From the NCBI RefSeq assembly GCF_000218685.1, contig NW_006763292.1, forward strand, positions 2,991,909-3,055,908: a DNA stretch of 64,000 nucleotides, in the 5' to 3' direction. Made by a program: the position numbers and the translations under genes. The notes beneath the pieces are model-generated. The model did no database searches. It worked only from the letters and a program-made list of their open reading frames with translations, and was not told the origin of the DNA. This DNA comes from Serpula lacrymans var. lacrymans S7.9. Its lineage: Eukaryota; Basidiomycota; Agaricomycetes; Boletales; Serpulaceae. Shown in pieces: positions 10,111 to 23,550 of the stretch. Numbering within the stretch: the stretch's first letter is position 1; the number at the start of each line of letters is the position of its first letter.

Positions 10111-10130
10111 TGTGTGGTCTATGTGGTAGT

Positions 10131-12071
10131 CAGGGTCTTGTTACATTATAGTCACAACAACTTTGAATTTAAACATGGCTTTACTCAGCAACCATACAAG
10201 GGGCATAATTCTGGGAAATCCAAAGGTTTGGGAGTTCAGACTTGGGGGTTTCTGGCTTTTTGGAGGTTTAGGTTTGTTAGCCTGTGGCATGGATGTGAAA
10301 TGGAGGGAGATTAGGATTTTTCCCTTTACTGAGGAATTTTGTTGTTCACTATGAAAGAATAGCTATATCTATGTAAATTCCTTGGTTAAAATATTAGTCA
10401 AGATTTGTGCCATACTACATGCTTTCCAAGTCCTCTAAAAATTGGCTATAGGTGTGCTGATTATTCTTTTTTTAAGTCCCTCACTCAAGGTTTGGGGAAT
10501 TTGTTATAATACTTTAGTTGTGGTTGCCTTACACAAACCTGTGACAGACATCTGAAGTTAGTACTATTCTTGTTACTACAAGAACCATACACACTACTAA
10601 TGCCTTGGCAGTTATGAGTTTCTGAAGTCCATACTGACAAAGATACTGTATAAGCCTTTTATCTACTTTTGTTGTGGCCAATGTTGGATATTCGGTCCCT
10701 CAGGGCGCAGGAACAGGCATGGGAGAAGGATTCCTTTGGGCAAATGAATGCCGTAATAACGTAAATACATGCTTCTTATATAACAAACATATGTAAATAT
10801 CATGTGAAAGACAATAATAGCCACAAAAGGCCGGTTGTAATCACAGAGTAAATCTTTGGGCAAAGCTCCGAAGTTTGCTTACATAATATAATTTCTACAG
10901 CCAAAGCATGATAAAACTTTAACCTTGTCTAGTACAGTGGACCTTTTGCACTCTAAGTACAAAGACAATAGAAATAATAAGAACAAATAAATAAAGAGGT
11001 CAGTCTATGTCTCAGACATCTTATTCCACTTGTTTACTCCAGCAGAATTCCAGCTCTGGCTTTTGCCCAAACCCGTTCTTCTCACATACAGACACATAAC
11101 AGATTCATGCATAGTCAACAGAATACTGTACTTACTGCAGTCTTTCAAATAGTTCAGCAGGTGGACACTTTGGTGCTAGGTGGATCATAAAAACAGACCC
11201 CAAGTCAGAAACATTTACAAGTGATTGCTATATCTCCAACATGGTAGACTGGAAGCCGTTGTTCGTTTTCTGTCTGATTATTATGGAGGCTTCCTCTCAA
11301 AAGCGCTTTGTGCGCTAGTTTCAAACTCAGACCGTTGCCGAGTGAGCGGCATGCAATGGATTCCAGTCACCGCGCATTTTCCACGACAGAGTGAGTGAAA
11401 ACAGGGGGATTCACTTTAGATAGCGATTTGACTAATGGGTTATTGCTGAAAACCTCGGCCGCATCTGTCAGATTGTGTGGGATCCCATCTTGAAGATGCT
11501 CTCTCAAAGGAGGATAGCAGCTTGTGGCAATAGGCTTTCAAAATGAAATGATTTGCCGAACATATCGGTTAACCCCTTTTCGCTGGTCCGCGTCGGAACC
11601 GTTCAACGAAGTTCGACCGTTGGTTCCGTTTGATACGAGACGCTGAGGGCGCCGAACGGAGTAAAGTCTTGCTCAGATAAGTTTTGCGCTCTTCAAATCG
11701 GGTTTTACTACATTCCTATCTTACTAAGAGACTGATGGTAACTGTCGTTCTCTGAGAACTGTTGTACATAGTCATTTAAATATATGCTATGCTGTTATAC
11801 ATGGAGTACGATACTAGTACTCTATTAGTCCATGTCCTGCATGCGGACTTTTCTCTCTAAAAAGGAGGCGACTATCTTGAAGTGCGATACGGGATGGTTT
11901 TAAGTACATTCGTTGCGTTCTAGATGATACAGAATGAAGGGGAAAGGGGTAAAGGTCGTCTACTGTTGAGATCCATGAATCGAAAACGCATAGATATCGA
12001 GGGCCGCAGGCTCAATCATATCATTCATAATGATGCAGTTTCTTTATTTTCTGATCAAAGAGAATTTCAAG
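10131..12071. other. No gene recognised; edge of the mobile-DNA block
   Basis: About 1.9 kb with only short, unsupported ORFs. The part before about 11.0 kb is AT-rich like the mobile DNA to its left, while the part after 11.3 kb has the more balanced composition of the single-copy region to its right. The 3' untranslated region of the zinc-finger gene probably lies just left of 12072. Confidence 0.4.
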
Positions 12072-13537
12072 TCAGTATGTATACCTATGATCTCGGGGAT
12101 AACGAAGCAATTTCTCACCTTGCGTCAAAGTACCGGGATACCTGCTCTTCAGCCAGCCGGACACCCCCCCGACACATTTATGTATCCGCAGCATCCGATC
12201 TGACGAGAAAAAGCGCCCACACTTCTGACAGACCCATTCGCATTCCTTCCCGTGCATTGCCACTTCGTGCCTGAGTCGATCATGGGCTCGGGAGAACATC
12301 TCTTTGCAGCCGGTCTCCTCTCGCATCGTGCACATGAGAGCTTTTTTGGGTTTGCTGTTGTGCGCGATCATGTGTACACGCCTCGTGTACTCAGAGGTGA
12401 ATAGACGTTTACAGTTGGGCTCGAGGCATAAGAAGCGCTTTCGTCGGGCTTGACGGGACGATGACCCTTCGGTGCTCGGGCTTGTCTCGGATAAACTCGG
12501 GTCTGAAGGCGAGGGAGCGTTGGGTGAAGTAGCTCTGCTGATGGAAGAGGATGATGATGATGGTGGAGGTGTTCTGTGGCCATCGGAGGATGCGAGATTA
12601 TATGCGCCTGGTGAATGTTGTTGAATGATAGTGGACGATGGTTGGGCTCCGCCAAGGGGTGTAGTATGAACATTAGAAATCATGTTAGCACTTGCATTGC
12701 CGCGTTCGGGGTGGAATTGAAGCGAAGAACTTAGTTGAGGCGAGTTCGAAGATGATTGGAAACATTGATCAATGTTCTGAGTAGCTGAAAAGGTCAAGAC
12801 GCCGTCAATGATCGTCGTACATGATATTTTAATACCCGTACTCACGATTAATTTGTTCTGGTCCAGAGACGCTACACCTTTGATCATGGGTATCGCAAAG
12901 ATCGACTTCATTGCCGTGATCTTTGAATAACGAAAGAATAATTAAGGATTAGTCGGGACAATAATGAAAATCCAGAAGACGACTAACCACTGGTAGAGGA
13001 AAGGCCGGGGTTGTTTTGATGATCGTCTGGGATCATTTGGAGAAAAGGCTCCAAAGATCCAGTGGAGCCATACGTTAAAGAACCATCGAAGGGAAAAGAA
13101 GTCATCACGTCATGCGATGGGTAAAGGCCTAGGGTGGAAAACAAGTAGTCCTGCGAAGGATAGGACTCCGAGTTGTCTGCCATCATGGTATCCGTCGGGA
13201 TTGACGAATTACCTGACTCAACTGACGAGGGTATATGCCGATCGTCATGCGTGCTAGTGGAGAACCGCTCGTGGGGCAATGAAGTACGAGAAGAAGAAGA
13301 CGAAGAAGCTTGGGGATAGTCCGATGATATCGAAGCCGACACCGAATAACCGTCGCTATCAGAAGAAACGTGAAAGCTTATGCGAAGATTGCCTTGGACT
13401 ACGACTGGGGATGCATCTGGAAGAGGTGTCATCTTGAAGAAGGGGAAACCCCCAGAGCCACTAAGGCTGACGGAGATACGTGAGCGGGTCAATTCTTCTA
13501 CTGGAAGTGTTAGAGACATGGGTTCTTCCAGAAACAT
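12072..13537 (-). CDS. C2H2 zinc-finger protein, probable transcription factor
   Basis: Three exons on the minus strand: 13537-12988, 12920-12846 and 12784-12072, giving 445 residues. Introns are 67 nt (GTTAGT..CAAAG) and 61 nt (GTGAGT..TTTCAG). The reading frame is kept only when both are removed, which supports the model. The N-terminal 320 residues are Ser/Pro/Thr-rich and low in complexity (runs such as SSSSSSRTS). The last 120 residues hold three zinc-finger units: C-x4-C-x12-H-x3-H (CLEPNCKRLFTSEY...HMIAH), C-x7-C-x12-H-x4-H (CTMREETGCKEMFSRAH...), and C-x2-C-x12-H ending HKC instead of a standard HxxxH. It is likely nuclear and DNA-binding, with unknown target genes. The start could instead be the second methionine (MSLTLPVEEL). 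No neighbour suggests a pathway. Confidence 0.85.
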
Positions 13538-16500
13538 GCAGTATCAAAAACCCTATTTATCAAGTTGCGGGTGGGCGGAATACAAGATAAGCATGAGCGT
13601 ATTTCAGTACACCGCCTAGACCGCTCCCCGTGAACAGCGGTGGCACTCAGCAACGAACTGACGAGACTACCATATTGGTCTGAGAACTTCATAGCGATTG
13701 GAGAGCTGAATGCAATATAGAGATCAGCCCTGCAATTGATGAATGACGATATTGTAGATATGATGGCACCGGAATGGAATGAAAAGGGTAGTCCGACGAA
13801 TATGGAAGCAACCGGCGACTCAAATCCGCCAGCTGGGAAATGCTATACGAATTGATCTTTACGCTAGATCGTAAATCCGTTGGAGAGGTGCTGAGATTAC
13901 TGCTAGCCGAACAAACGAAGGGCATCGCAAGTTGGTAAAACCACAGCACTAGTGGGCGACCCGCAACGACGTGAAACCCACTGCTAGCCGTACTAGCTCG
14001 GTGAGCAGTCGAACTGTGCAGATACCGTAATATTTACGTATGATGCAGGCTTGGAAGTTGAATGAACTCAATAGCAGTCTGCTACAGAAACAGAAATTAG
14101 CTCTGACGACCTGACGATAGCAACTAGATAACGATATGCTCACCGATGCGGCGGTAGTATGATCCAGTCCGATAACAAGGACAAAATGTTGCCATAATGG
14201 AGTTCGGTTTCACGTATCTGAGTTACGATGGATTGGGTCTTGATAGGAGGGCTGACTAGTGGCCACTGCAGATCTGCGCCGGTTAGCTTATGCGACGTTG
14301 TCGGCAAGGATGCAGTGCATGAACGTGCATGAACTCTCACTGAGTTGTAGAACAAAAGTCATAAGGCTGTACCTAGCTGAGATCATACTACAGGATCTAG
14401 GACCGAGTCGGACTGAGAAGCGCCACCAGATAGGCTTACCCCATATCCTCGCCACGGCCTTGTGGATTTGTGGATTCAAACTTCATCTCCAGATACTATC
14501 TATATTACCAACTGTTTCAGGGATCATGAGATGGTTGCTGCCAGTCGGTCGAAGCCGATATTGAGCGCCATGAGCGCTGAGCTACTACAATGCAGTGCAC
14601 AGTGGAGAGTGTCTGTAAATGCAGAAAGAGGTGGAGTACGAGAGTGACGGCCATTGTAAGGCTGAGGCTCGGGTAAGCCAAATGCGTTTGTGGCTGTTGT
14701 GTTATCTCCGCGTATACTGCTAGTAGCACTGTCCACTTGGCTTTGTGGCTCACCGCTATAAACTTAGAATGTGTATTTCTTCCTGTACCTTAACAACTGA
14801 ATGTCCTGAATCGAGATAAGCCTCGATACCATCGAGCACCCAATCACGAACAGTCGGTCTCTGGGTGGGTACCGAGCCGCAGAGAAGTCGGTTCTTCGCA
14901 AGTGCCTCCGTCAAGTCATCCCTTATCAACGTGGACTTGTTCTGATACCCCTGTCAACATGTCAACCCAAAGCATTCATTCCATCTCGTAAAAGTGGTCT
15001 TCTAGTGGATCTCAATGTAAATTGTGCCATCCACGACTCGAACAGCAGTGCACCGGGTGAGTTGGAATTGTTCATTGGTGTCTTTGTGGATTAACTACAC
15101 TGGGAAGCATATCCGGGAGTTTCATCGGAATTCTTGAACTATTTGGGCAGCAAGTACTGGGCCCTCCTTGTCCGTCGCGGTAGCGTAATACCATCAGGTT
15201 CTGTCGTCCCTGAAAAACATTGTACACGTGGACTTGTATGTCGCGTATCCTTGGACCTTCAGGCGCCTCGAAGACATTCAGTATCATCGTTCCGATGAGC
15301 GAGGTTTCTAGACTCGAAGGCTTTTGCCCTGTCGCATGTGAGGCGTTTAGTGTGCTTCTCTGCGAGTCGGATCTATGATTTATCATTTCGAGAAAGAAAG
15401 TGCTACCAATAAATACTCTGCAACATTACTGATGATGATCGCCGATCATTCAATTATACCGTCGCTCACGAATATCCGCCGAACAGTCCAACGCCATCCA
15501 ACGCTCGAATGAACAAAGAGAATCATTAACAATGTGGCTATATATATCCCATTATCCCATGATAACGAACATATCCTCCTTGGCATCAAACAGTTACATT
15601 CTCGTGTGCATCGATGTTATCGGGTGTCGCTTTTATTCTCTACCTTTTCAGTTCCTGGATACTTTTGGGCACAACGCACACACTCTTATTTGTTTTCTGC
15701 GTTGGTGTCAAGTTGTCCTCGTCCCCTTGGTTGATACCGAGTCTGGCCAGCCCCAGCATCGATTGCCTTCCCCTGGCGGCTGCAGTGTCTGATAGTGTTA
15801 TCTATCATTCAGCCTCGCTAATATCTCCATGTAACTGTCCACCTTTCCCCCACCGCGACTGAAAGGAACGTCCAACTTATTGTTGCCAATCTCCAGTATT
15901 GATGTGTATCCTAGGCTTTCTCACAACACTCGAACAACCTCCACGTCCCTTATCAATGTCGACTACTGGCGAGCGTCACAATACAAATCATTTATATTAA
16001 TGGCTATGTTATACCTCACCGGCGGTGGTTTAATCGTGCTGGCACCTGGCATGTGTTTAACGACTTGGAGTATCTGCACATGCCGGTCGGTTTGAGCTAG
16101 TGACAGTGGCGTCCAACCATAATAGCTCCCCGAGTTTTACGTCCACGTCATGCCTTGTCAACAACAATCTGATAATCTTCTATCTTCTCATGTTCCTTGT
16201 CAACTGCGGAAGAAATTGGAGATTTGTGCTTGGTGTTGGCAAGTACGTCATGCCTGTCGAACTAGAGCTTTATCATAGGCCTCCACCATCCCGTGTTTAG
16301 CTGCAAAGTGGGTTGAGAGAGGTACTTTGCACGCCATTATTCATGTTGGTCTTCTCACCGTGCCTTACCAGTAGCTTACAAATCTCCTCTGGTGCGTATC
16401 AGTCATATCGAACAATCGTGTTTCCCACACATACCGTGCATCCCCCGGGTTGGCTCGATGATTGCGCGAGCGAGTAGCGAGCATCACCATCTGCTGCATG

Positions 16501-19500
16501 TCTGACGTGATGCGTAAAGGTGCTACGCCCACCTGGCTTTCGCGGTGTGCAATTGCGCCGTTTCGCAATTCGATGATAGAAGGAGGCGAATAGCTGCGGT
16601 GCACAGCTCCCTATCGTAAGAGCAAGCGTATGCATCCATCTCAGCTGGGCTTTATCCACTCTGGCCTAGCTACGAAGAGATTAAGTATCATAACTTCACT
16701 AGTCCCCTCCAACGGATCCGTGCACATGATCCTTCCAATTGCATCCTGTAGGACAGTACCCGCGTCTCCACGGAATAGCCAATCGCACAAAATATGTATT
16801 CGACATTCACGGCGATGAGGCCATACTGTAGACAGATGACAGGTGGTGGCTTCGGCACCTAGAAATTTGTGAATGGGGCATTTGCATATTCATCGGGATA
16901 TCCATATGTGATCATATCAAATTCATAATAGACGTTGAGAGATTATGAGTTATACTCACGAACTGTTAAACGGTATTCGAAGTGTTCTGCGTCGACCACA
17001 ACTGAATCGACCCATCAGACGTCCGGTATGATGGCTTGATCCAATCATCTCTGATTTTGCGCTTGATTTCGTGTGAAAAGGCTAGGGGACGCTCGTTGCT
17101 GAAGCGCCTTCATAATATTGCAATGGTCGGGAGGTATAGGTAGTCCACATGTGAGCGCTGTGATAGCTATAAACAGAGCAAGAGCAAGGACTCACAAAAA
17201 CATCGGCTAATATATATATCAGGTTCATTGATCTGTCGTACGCGCTGCCTACTCTCTTAGGCAAACTCTTAAGGGCCCCAAGGGTCTCGAAGGGTAGTCA
17301 CATCTAGATGGCCCATCGTAGAAAAAAAGAAAGTATAGTATAATGAGTAAGCACTCATGTCTTTTGGGCGTATCAAGCCGCGCCAACTGGTATATCGCTA
17401 TCTAGTACCCTGTGTGCGAATATACCTCCCTTGGCATGTGCCTCCTCTCGATCGATTTGAAATTAAGCGACCCTCGAGGGCTGTGCAATAGGTCCCTATG
17501 AAGCGGCTCAGAACGAACGTTGTCGTCCTCTGTAATTTCTCGACAACAACCGTGACGAATACTTGGAAGCACGTTTTGAAGTGGTGTACTATGGACTCTC
17601 GTTCGAGCAGGGTTGGTGCTGTTGTATCGACTTGCGTTCGAAGGTATGTAATTTATACTTGGCCCATGGATGAACCGTTGAATGTGCGATGACCGTACTG
17701 AGGTTGACCGTTGACCGGACACGACCATCGCGAATTCTCAACGTGGCCGAGAGGGCGGATTAACGTCGAACGCAACCTTGTGCAGTGTGTGATCCCCCGA
17801 TCTCTTGACGGGTGCAGTCTGAAGCTTGAAGCTTATAGAACGAGAGGCGTACGATCGATGCTCACAATCGAAGAGGTTAGCCAGCCCGGCCGCGGCTGTC
17901 GGTGGCGGTGACAGGGTTCGATCCGGATGCCGCACCCGCCACTTACTAAGGAAAGTTACGGACAGCGCCGCAGCCTCGATCTGTACGGTCGCTGTTATAC
18001 ACGACAACGACATACGCAAATATACTAAAGACAGCATTCGTCTAGCGCCAGCATGACTTGACGTGCTTACTCATGGCGGGAACACCCAGCTCCAGAGAAG
18101 GAATTATCCAGTTCGCCATAGTCTAATGGACGGCTTACTCATTTACTTCGTCAGGGTGATATTCCTACCAAAACAGATTCCTTGGACCATGCAAGTCAAA
18201 GATATCCCCTTGGGCATACAAACACGGCGCCCGAAACAGTAGAAGACATCAATCACAAACAGTGGGCATGTTCCGACTCAGAGGGAGTCTTTGCTGAGCA
18301 GGAGGGTCGGGTTTCTTGCACGGGAAGTACGACTTAAATATCCAGGAATCAATGCGACGTGCAAGTAACTTTCTGATGCCCCAACGATCCCGCTGGTTGT
18401 CAATTGTCCTCGACGGAACCCAATCTTCTCTCGACCCACACATCGCCAATTTTTTTCACCGTTCTATCCAAAGAAATCCAGTCTTTCGCCTGATCTCTCT
18501 TTGCTTGTGGCTGCACATGGATGTGGATGGGCATCCCCGACCACTCGCTGCGCCAGTGTCATGACGATAATCATTCTTACCATTCGAACTTATTGCTTAG
18601 TTACTTCAGCACTGCAACTCCATGATCCAGATAAGCTAAATTTAACTGTATTATCGCAACTTTGTACTCGTTTCGTCGAGTGGAGGTTAATAACCTGTAT
18701 CCTAATATATTCCTTGATCTTTACTCGCCCTTACTCATCCACCTCACCCTCGTTGATAACATTAACGCTAACATCATCGATAGGATAAATGCTTACTGAG
18801 AAGCTAGAGTTTCCACAATGCCGATGTTAAACGTTAAGCCATCGACACTGGAATAAATGGCAGGGAATAACAACAAATTCAGATAGGCTGCTCCATATCG
18901 AGTGGAGAACTCATACCCATAAATGTGATACTTTAAAATAGATCATTGCCATGAATAGCACATAGCCAATCTCTCCACAATGTTTTGATGCGCATATCAT
19001 TCTGTTTAGAGAGTAATTTTGGGACATTCAACGCCTCTGGACCTGCCCACAACAACTGGTACATCGTCTACTATGGGGCTGACAATCCTAGATTGCCTCC
19101 TCCAGAGTTCTCATACCTTACATGTCAGACCATTGATATAATGGCTTTGAAATATAACTCAACTCCAGCACCGCATTCTTTCGGCGCAATGGAGTATCTG
19201 ATCACGCATACAATAACAGAATGCGCTCTAAGAAGCTAGATAGAAAATACAGAATGAATTTCCTCGAATTTTTCTCTATACTTCGAGGATATCATATTCT
19301 TTCTCTTGTTCTGGCTTGGCTAGCACTTGATCGTAGCATGCTTAGGAGTGCGTGTGCTGCGCGTGTCATGTGATTAATGAGGATTCACAGTATCATTGCC
19401 GGCGCATGAGGGGTTGGGGCACTGTTCTGCTGGGGTAGGAGAGGAAAGCCTGAGATCCCTACATGAGGTGATCAGGAGTCCAAGTATTATGTACGACAGC

Positions 19501-19930
19501 CTGGGATCCTGCTACGAGGGAAAAGAAATGTGAAGTCCAAGTATGATTGGGAAAAAAGGGTCCTGGCGCGATGGGCTCAAAGAACGGCAGAAAAGGGGGG
19601 GAGTCCAAGAACCAGTGAGGAAGATATTACTTACCTGTACGAAGTTATCGGAAAATGGAACCACGTTAGGAGTGATGGTATCAATGAGAGGCAAATAGAT
19701 TCCTGATAGCGGGGATAAATTGGGGGCGAAGTGAATGGAGAATAGAAAGCAAAGGCATTTCTGGTGTGCGGAGGCAAGGCACCTGGCACAAGATAAAAAT
19801 TGTAGTCGTGATAATGAACCTGGTGACCACTGTTATGTACATTGTTGAGCTGATTCCTGATTTTGAACAACATTATTGAATTAGTCGCGAGCAGCTCATG
19901 AGTGTCGCTCTCAAAAAATGACATCTGATC

Positions 19931-20872
19931 CTATAATAACAACAAATTATTGTTATTTAAATAATAAATAACAATTGGAGCTTTGAAGAACAAGAACTCA
20001 CGAGAGTTATACGGGGCTGAAGCGGCAATGAGAAATATCCATAGCGCGCTGCTGACACAGTCACAACGAGCAAGGTGTTCCCTCCAATACCGATATGCAT
20101 ATTTGATATGGTGATCTATCTTGAGTGCATTGACGGCGTGAGACGCCTTCGCGCCGACCACTTCGGACCTCGAACCCCTACTTGCATTTTGCATAATCTG
20201 TAAACAAGCTCGCAAGAGAGCCAAGTGCCTTGCGCCCGCGGTGTCACGAGACATATAAAAATCAGAAGGATACCGGTCGGCATCAGACAAATGAGGAGTG
20301 TGCAACGTATATCAATTGGTCCCCATTGACTGAAATAACATATGATAGACGTTCTAGAAAAGAAACAACTTTGATGGCCTTGATCAGGGTGGACCAAGTT
20401 TTGAAGGGGTTCAATTGGCAACGGCGACTTCGTCCGCAGACACTATTGATCCCAGCAATGATTGTACTGCAGAACCAGCAGGCTGTACCACGTCTCCGCC
20501 ACACGATATCCTGCCAAAGGCGGTCTGAACGATTTGACGATAGCACCATGACATGTCGAAACGGGATGCCAGAAAGTACGTCCTTCAACCTGTCCACAGG
20601 GACCATCTTGCTCCATAAAGCGCATTGCGATTGCCGTCCCTAAGAAGAGACCCGCTGCACAACTGGTGAGTTGTTCGATTACCACTGGTCCTGGCCGATC
20701 GGTACTCCTGAATGAACGTTATTGCTTCCCTACATGCGTCGAACCCTCTGACAAAAAAAGTGTGGACATCAACTGATGCTACAAGTGTCACTTGTTTCCC
20801 TGCCAGCCGGACCAGTTCTTCGCAGGCCTGGCGTGACTGTTTCCAATTATCCAAGGCGTCCGCGACATTCAA
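19931..20872 (-). other. Possible degraded or multi-exon gene, unidentified
   Basis: Minus-strand frames here have more protein-like composition than their surroundings. Examples are QSRQACEELVRLAGKQVTL near 20830, a hydrophobic run MPTGILLIFICLV near 20280, and IKYAYRYWREHLARC near 20080. The last resembles the RYWxxHL type of motif seen after the NACHT domain in fungal NLR proteins, and the NACHT gene at 25 kb has YASTWWLDHL in a similar place. The pieces lie in different frames and no splice model could be fitted. It may be a remnant of an NLR-like or membrane protein, or noise. Confidence 0.2.
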
Positions 20873-21163
20873 AGTGCATACTCAGGGTGCAGAATGCACT
20901 CAGGCTGATAACACCAAACTTCGAATCGACAGTGCTGGATAGAAAGCATACACGAGCTCAATGTGCCGCGACACTATTCTGAGTCACGGTCAGCTTCACA
21001 ATAGACCGCATGATTATTGACAGAACTTGCCTAGGGAACCTTGATGAATGATGTACATCGATTCCTGGAAAGATAGGTTATACCGAGAAGGCATATTCCC
21101 AGGTCACTATCATGGCATGACTCGGAATCGCTATGCTTTTTTTTGTTTTAGCCTTCACATAGT

Positions 21164-21236
21164 ATATCGGATCATGTTCACGATGGGAAAGGCTAGGGTA
21201 ATCATGCAATCCCGACTCGACGTCGACTCGCATGTT
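21164..21236 (+). repeat. Dispersed repeat, copy 1
   Basis: Shares an ordered set of blocks with 55137-55225: TATCGGAT, TGGGAAAGGCTA, ATCATGCAATCC (ATTGTGCAAATCC in copy 2), then CGACTCGACGTCGACTCGC followed by ATGT, identical in both. No transposase or terminal repeat is visible. Confidence 0.55.
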
Positions 21237-23550
21237 GTATACGCGACTGTTCACCTGCGTTTCAGATGCTACCACTACGAGCATTCGCCGAAATCACTTG
21301 GTGCGACATACCAAAAGCACAGCGCTGACTGAAAGCCTACTATGGCTATGCTCCGGACCATAATTGGGAGTGAAAAGGTAAACAATGGGTCTAATATCGC
21401 ATAACTATTCCTTTATGGGATGAGCCAAACCATCCCGTTCTAGGATATGACCGTAACATCATAATCACAGTAAGCCTATTCTTTGACTGTTGCAGATAAT
21501 TTTGGCTGTTCCAGAGCTGCCACTTATCTTTCCCTTTGTGCGACAGGGAAATGCAATCCCACAAAGACGAGCAGTGAAGAATAGATAAAGACCAAACATG
21601 TATATTTTTACCTTTTGATTCTTTGTTCAATCTTGGAGCACACCGGTGAAAGTTTTCCATTTGCATCTCTGGTGTTAGACTGTTGCAACTTGCTATTTTG
21701 GCAATTGCTCGTAGTGTACCACATGACCGATGACTGGATAGACGACTAAAGGACTTTCGCACGGAACTTACCGGCAGTCCACTTGGCAAAGCCACTGCAA
21801 TGCACCGACATCTCCAACTGTCTCGAAAAATAACGAGTTAGACCAAAGTTAGTTAGGCAAGATATAGCGCACTGATCCTAAAGTATCATCATCGCGATGC
21901 GGTAGCCGACACCACCGCCTCGATACTGCATTTGTAGAATTCATCAAACCCACGTCGTCGTGACTGCAGAAGATTTGCAAAGTACACCCAAGTCTCGAGA
22001 TGACATCGTATAGATCAATCATGCATCCTGTACGTTTTTCTGTTGTCTTGACTATGTTTGTACTCTGATTTCTGGTGTCTCTCAGTGCCAAAATACATGC
22101 TTAGCTGAATGTGGGTCACAATTTTAGCGCTCAATAATCCGCCTTTCCATTGGCGCATGCGTTCAAGTCCATTTGTTGTGGGCAGAAATGCAGTGTGGAC
22201 GCAGAAGGTGCTCCCTGTGCTCTAGAACTCTGTAAAAGACTTCCACCACGTTGTAGTCAACTGTGACGAGTAAAACGCTCGAATTCAGGCTTTGTGTTTT
22301 GCTCGTGAATATCGTGGACAGTATACATATAAAGGTGTCATTGACATTGGGCAAGTTCTATCATTCTAATAGCGAAACTGACAACTGACTACTATGCCAT
22401 GGAAACAGGTCCTAGTATGTTTTCAGAATCGTCTGGTGCTATGTCAGTCACTACACTAGACAATGTGATCAAGTGGATATGGTCGAATCAAGCATGTTTA
22501 TAATCTATCATCTTAGCATACAATCCCAATGTAGAAGAACGAGAACGAAGGCGCGCTATCTTTTGGATCTTTGTAGATGGTGTCCTCTAAAATCCTTATA
22601 ACCAATATCACTGCTCGCTATTAGCGGTCTTGAGCTTCTTCCTTGCACGTTCCATAGCATTTCCGAGCAATTTTGAGACGAGCCTTCAAAGAGGATCTTT
22701 ACACCGTGATTGAAACTTGTTGAAACTGAAGAATCAAGAATCAAGGATTGACAGAACGGCAGTTCGAACAATCGGAACACATGCAACCTGGCATGTTGAA
22801 TACATCACAGAACACGACAAAAAATGCCTTCTCCAGCACTCTTCTCTCTCTCTCTTTCATCCTCTTCCGGTCTGGTCTCGACACACACGACGTAAACACC
22901 ATGATACTGGATAACCTCCACTAACAAGGAAAAACGGTTGCAGACAATTAGCCATATATTGCATTGTTCATATGGGTAATGCACCTTCAAAAATTGTCCG
23001 ACCACGCCAGAAACCACGATGCTTAAAATTCATAGCCCTTGTGTAGAAGATGATGGGCTTACATTAATGTCGCACTTTTGACGCTGAGAAACAGACCTAG
23101 GAGAGCTTTACTCAAGATAGAAGACGGTTCGGGCTTGCCCTTGTTCTTTCGATCCGTCTGTAAAAGTATGAAGCTGTTAGAGATTTATGAATGACATAAT
23201 AAAGATTCACTTACCCGCTGGCAATCGAAAATATATAACCTTAAGTAAATGTCCTCTAGGTCAAATGGCAGAAACAACACACCCACTGAAAGTGGACAAA
23301 ACGACTAGTTAATCGAAATCGACTGATTTGAGCAGTGAATCAGAACACGTACTTCCTACATTACATATACAATACGCCAGCTCCGTTAGCACTTAATGTA
23401 CAGATATTCTAAAGAAAGCACCTTACAATCTACAAATCACCGGTCACAATAAAGGTAGCTGTAAGTTTTATAGAAATATGCAAAACATACAATCTATAAT
23501 AATATGCACTTAGTAAAGTTCCCATCAAAACACACATGAGATGGTTGCAT

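Larger units (their letters stand above)
2764..10130 (-). mobile_element. Tc1/mariner element split by Gypsy A
   Basis: The left end reads TACAGTGACTCCAAAAACC at 2764, which fits a Tc1 inverted-repeat terminus (TA then CAGTG). The transposase lies on the minus strand in two pieces, 9391-10110 (N-terminal part) and about 2980-3145 (C-terminal part), separated by the complete Gypsy A and its CCCTG duplication. The matching right terminus was not found, so the right limit is approximate. A related inverted segment (TGAAAAGGGTATTTGGA) occurs near 2970. Confidence 0.7.
13538..23550. other. About 10 kb without a recognisable gene
   Basis: The composition is balanced and unlike the mobile islands. 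ORFs are all short (longest 137 aa) and overlap on both strands, as expected by chance. I saw no mobile-element motifs. The only stretch with somewhat coding-like character is 19931-20872 (separate entry). One repeat shared with 55.1 kb lies at 21164-21236. Multi-exon genes with very short exons or non-coding RNAs cannot be excluded by eye. Confidence 0.5.

Noticed and set aside
11924..12274. 116-codon plus-strand ORF
   Set aside because: Overlaps the antisense strand of the zinc-finger gene and its 3' region. Composition follows the reverse complement of that gene.
17905..17945. GGTTCGATCC followed by GCCGCACCC as a tRNA 3' half
   Set aside because: The T-arm-like motif is there, but no acceptor partner, D arm or anticodon arm could be fitted on either strand.
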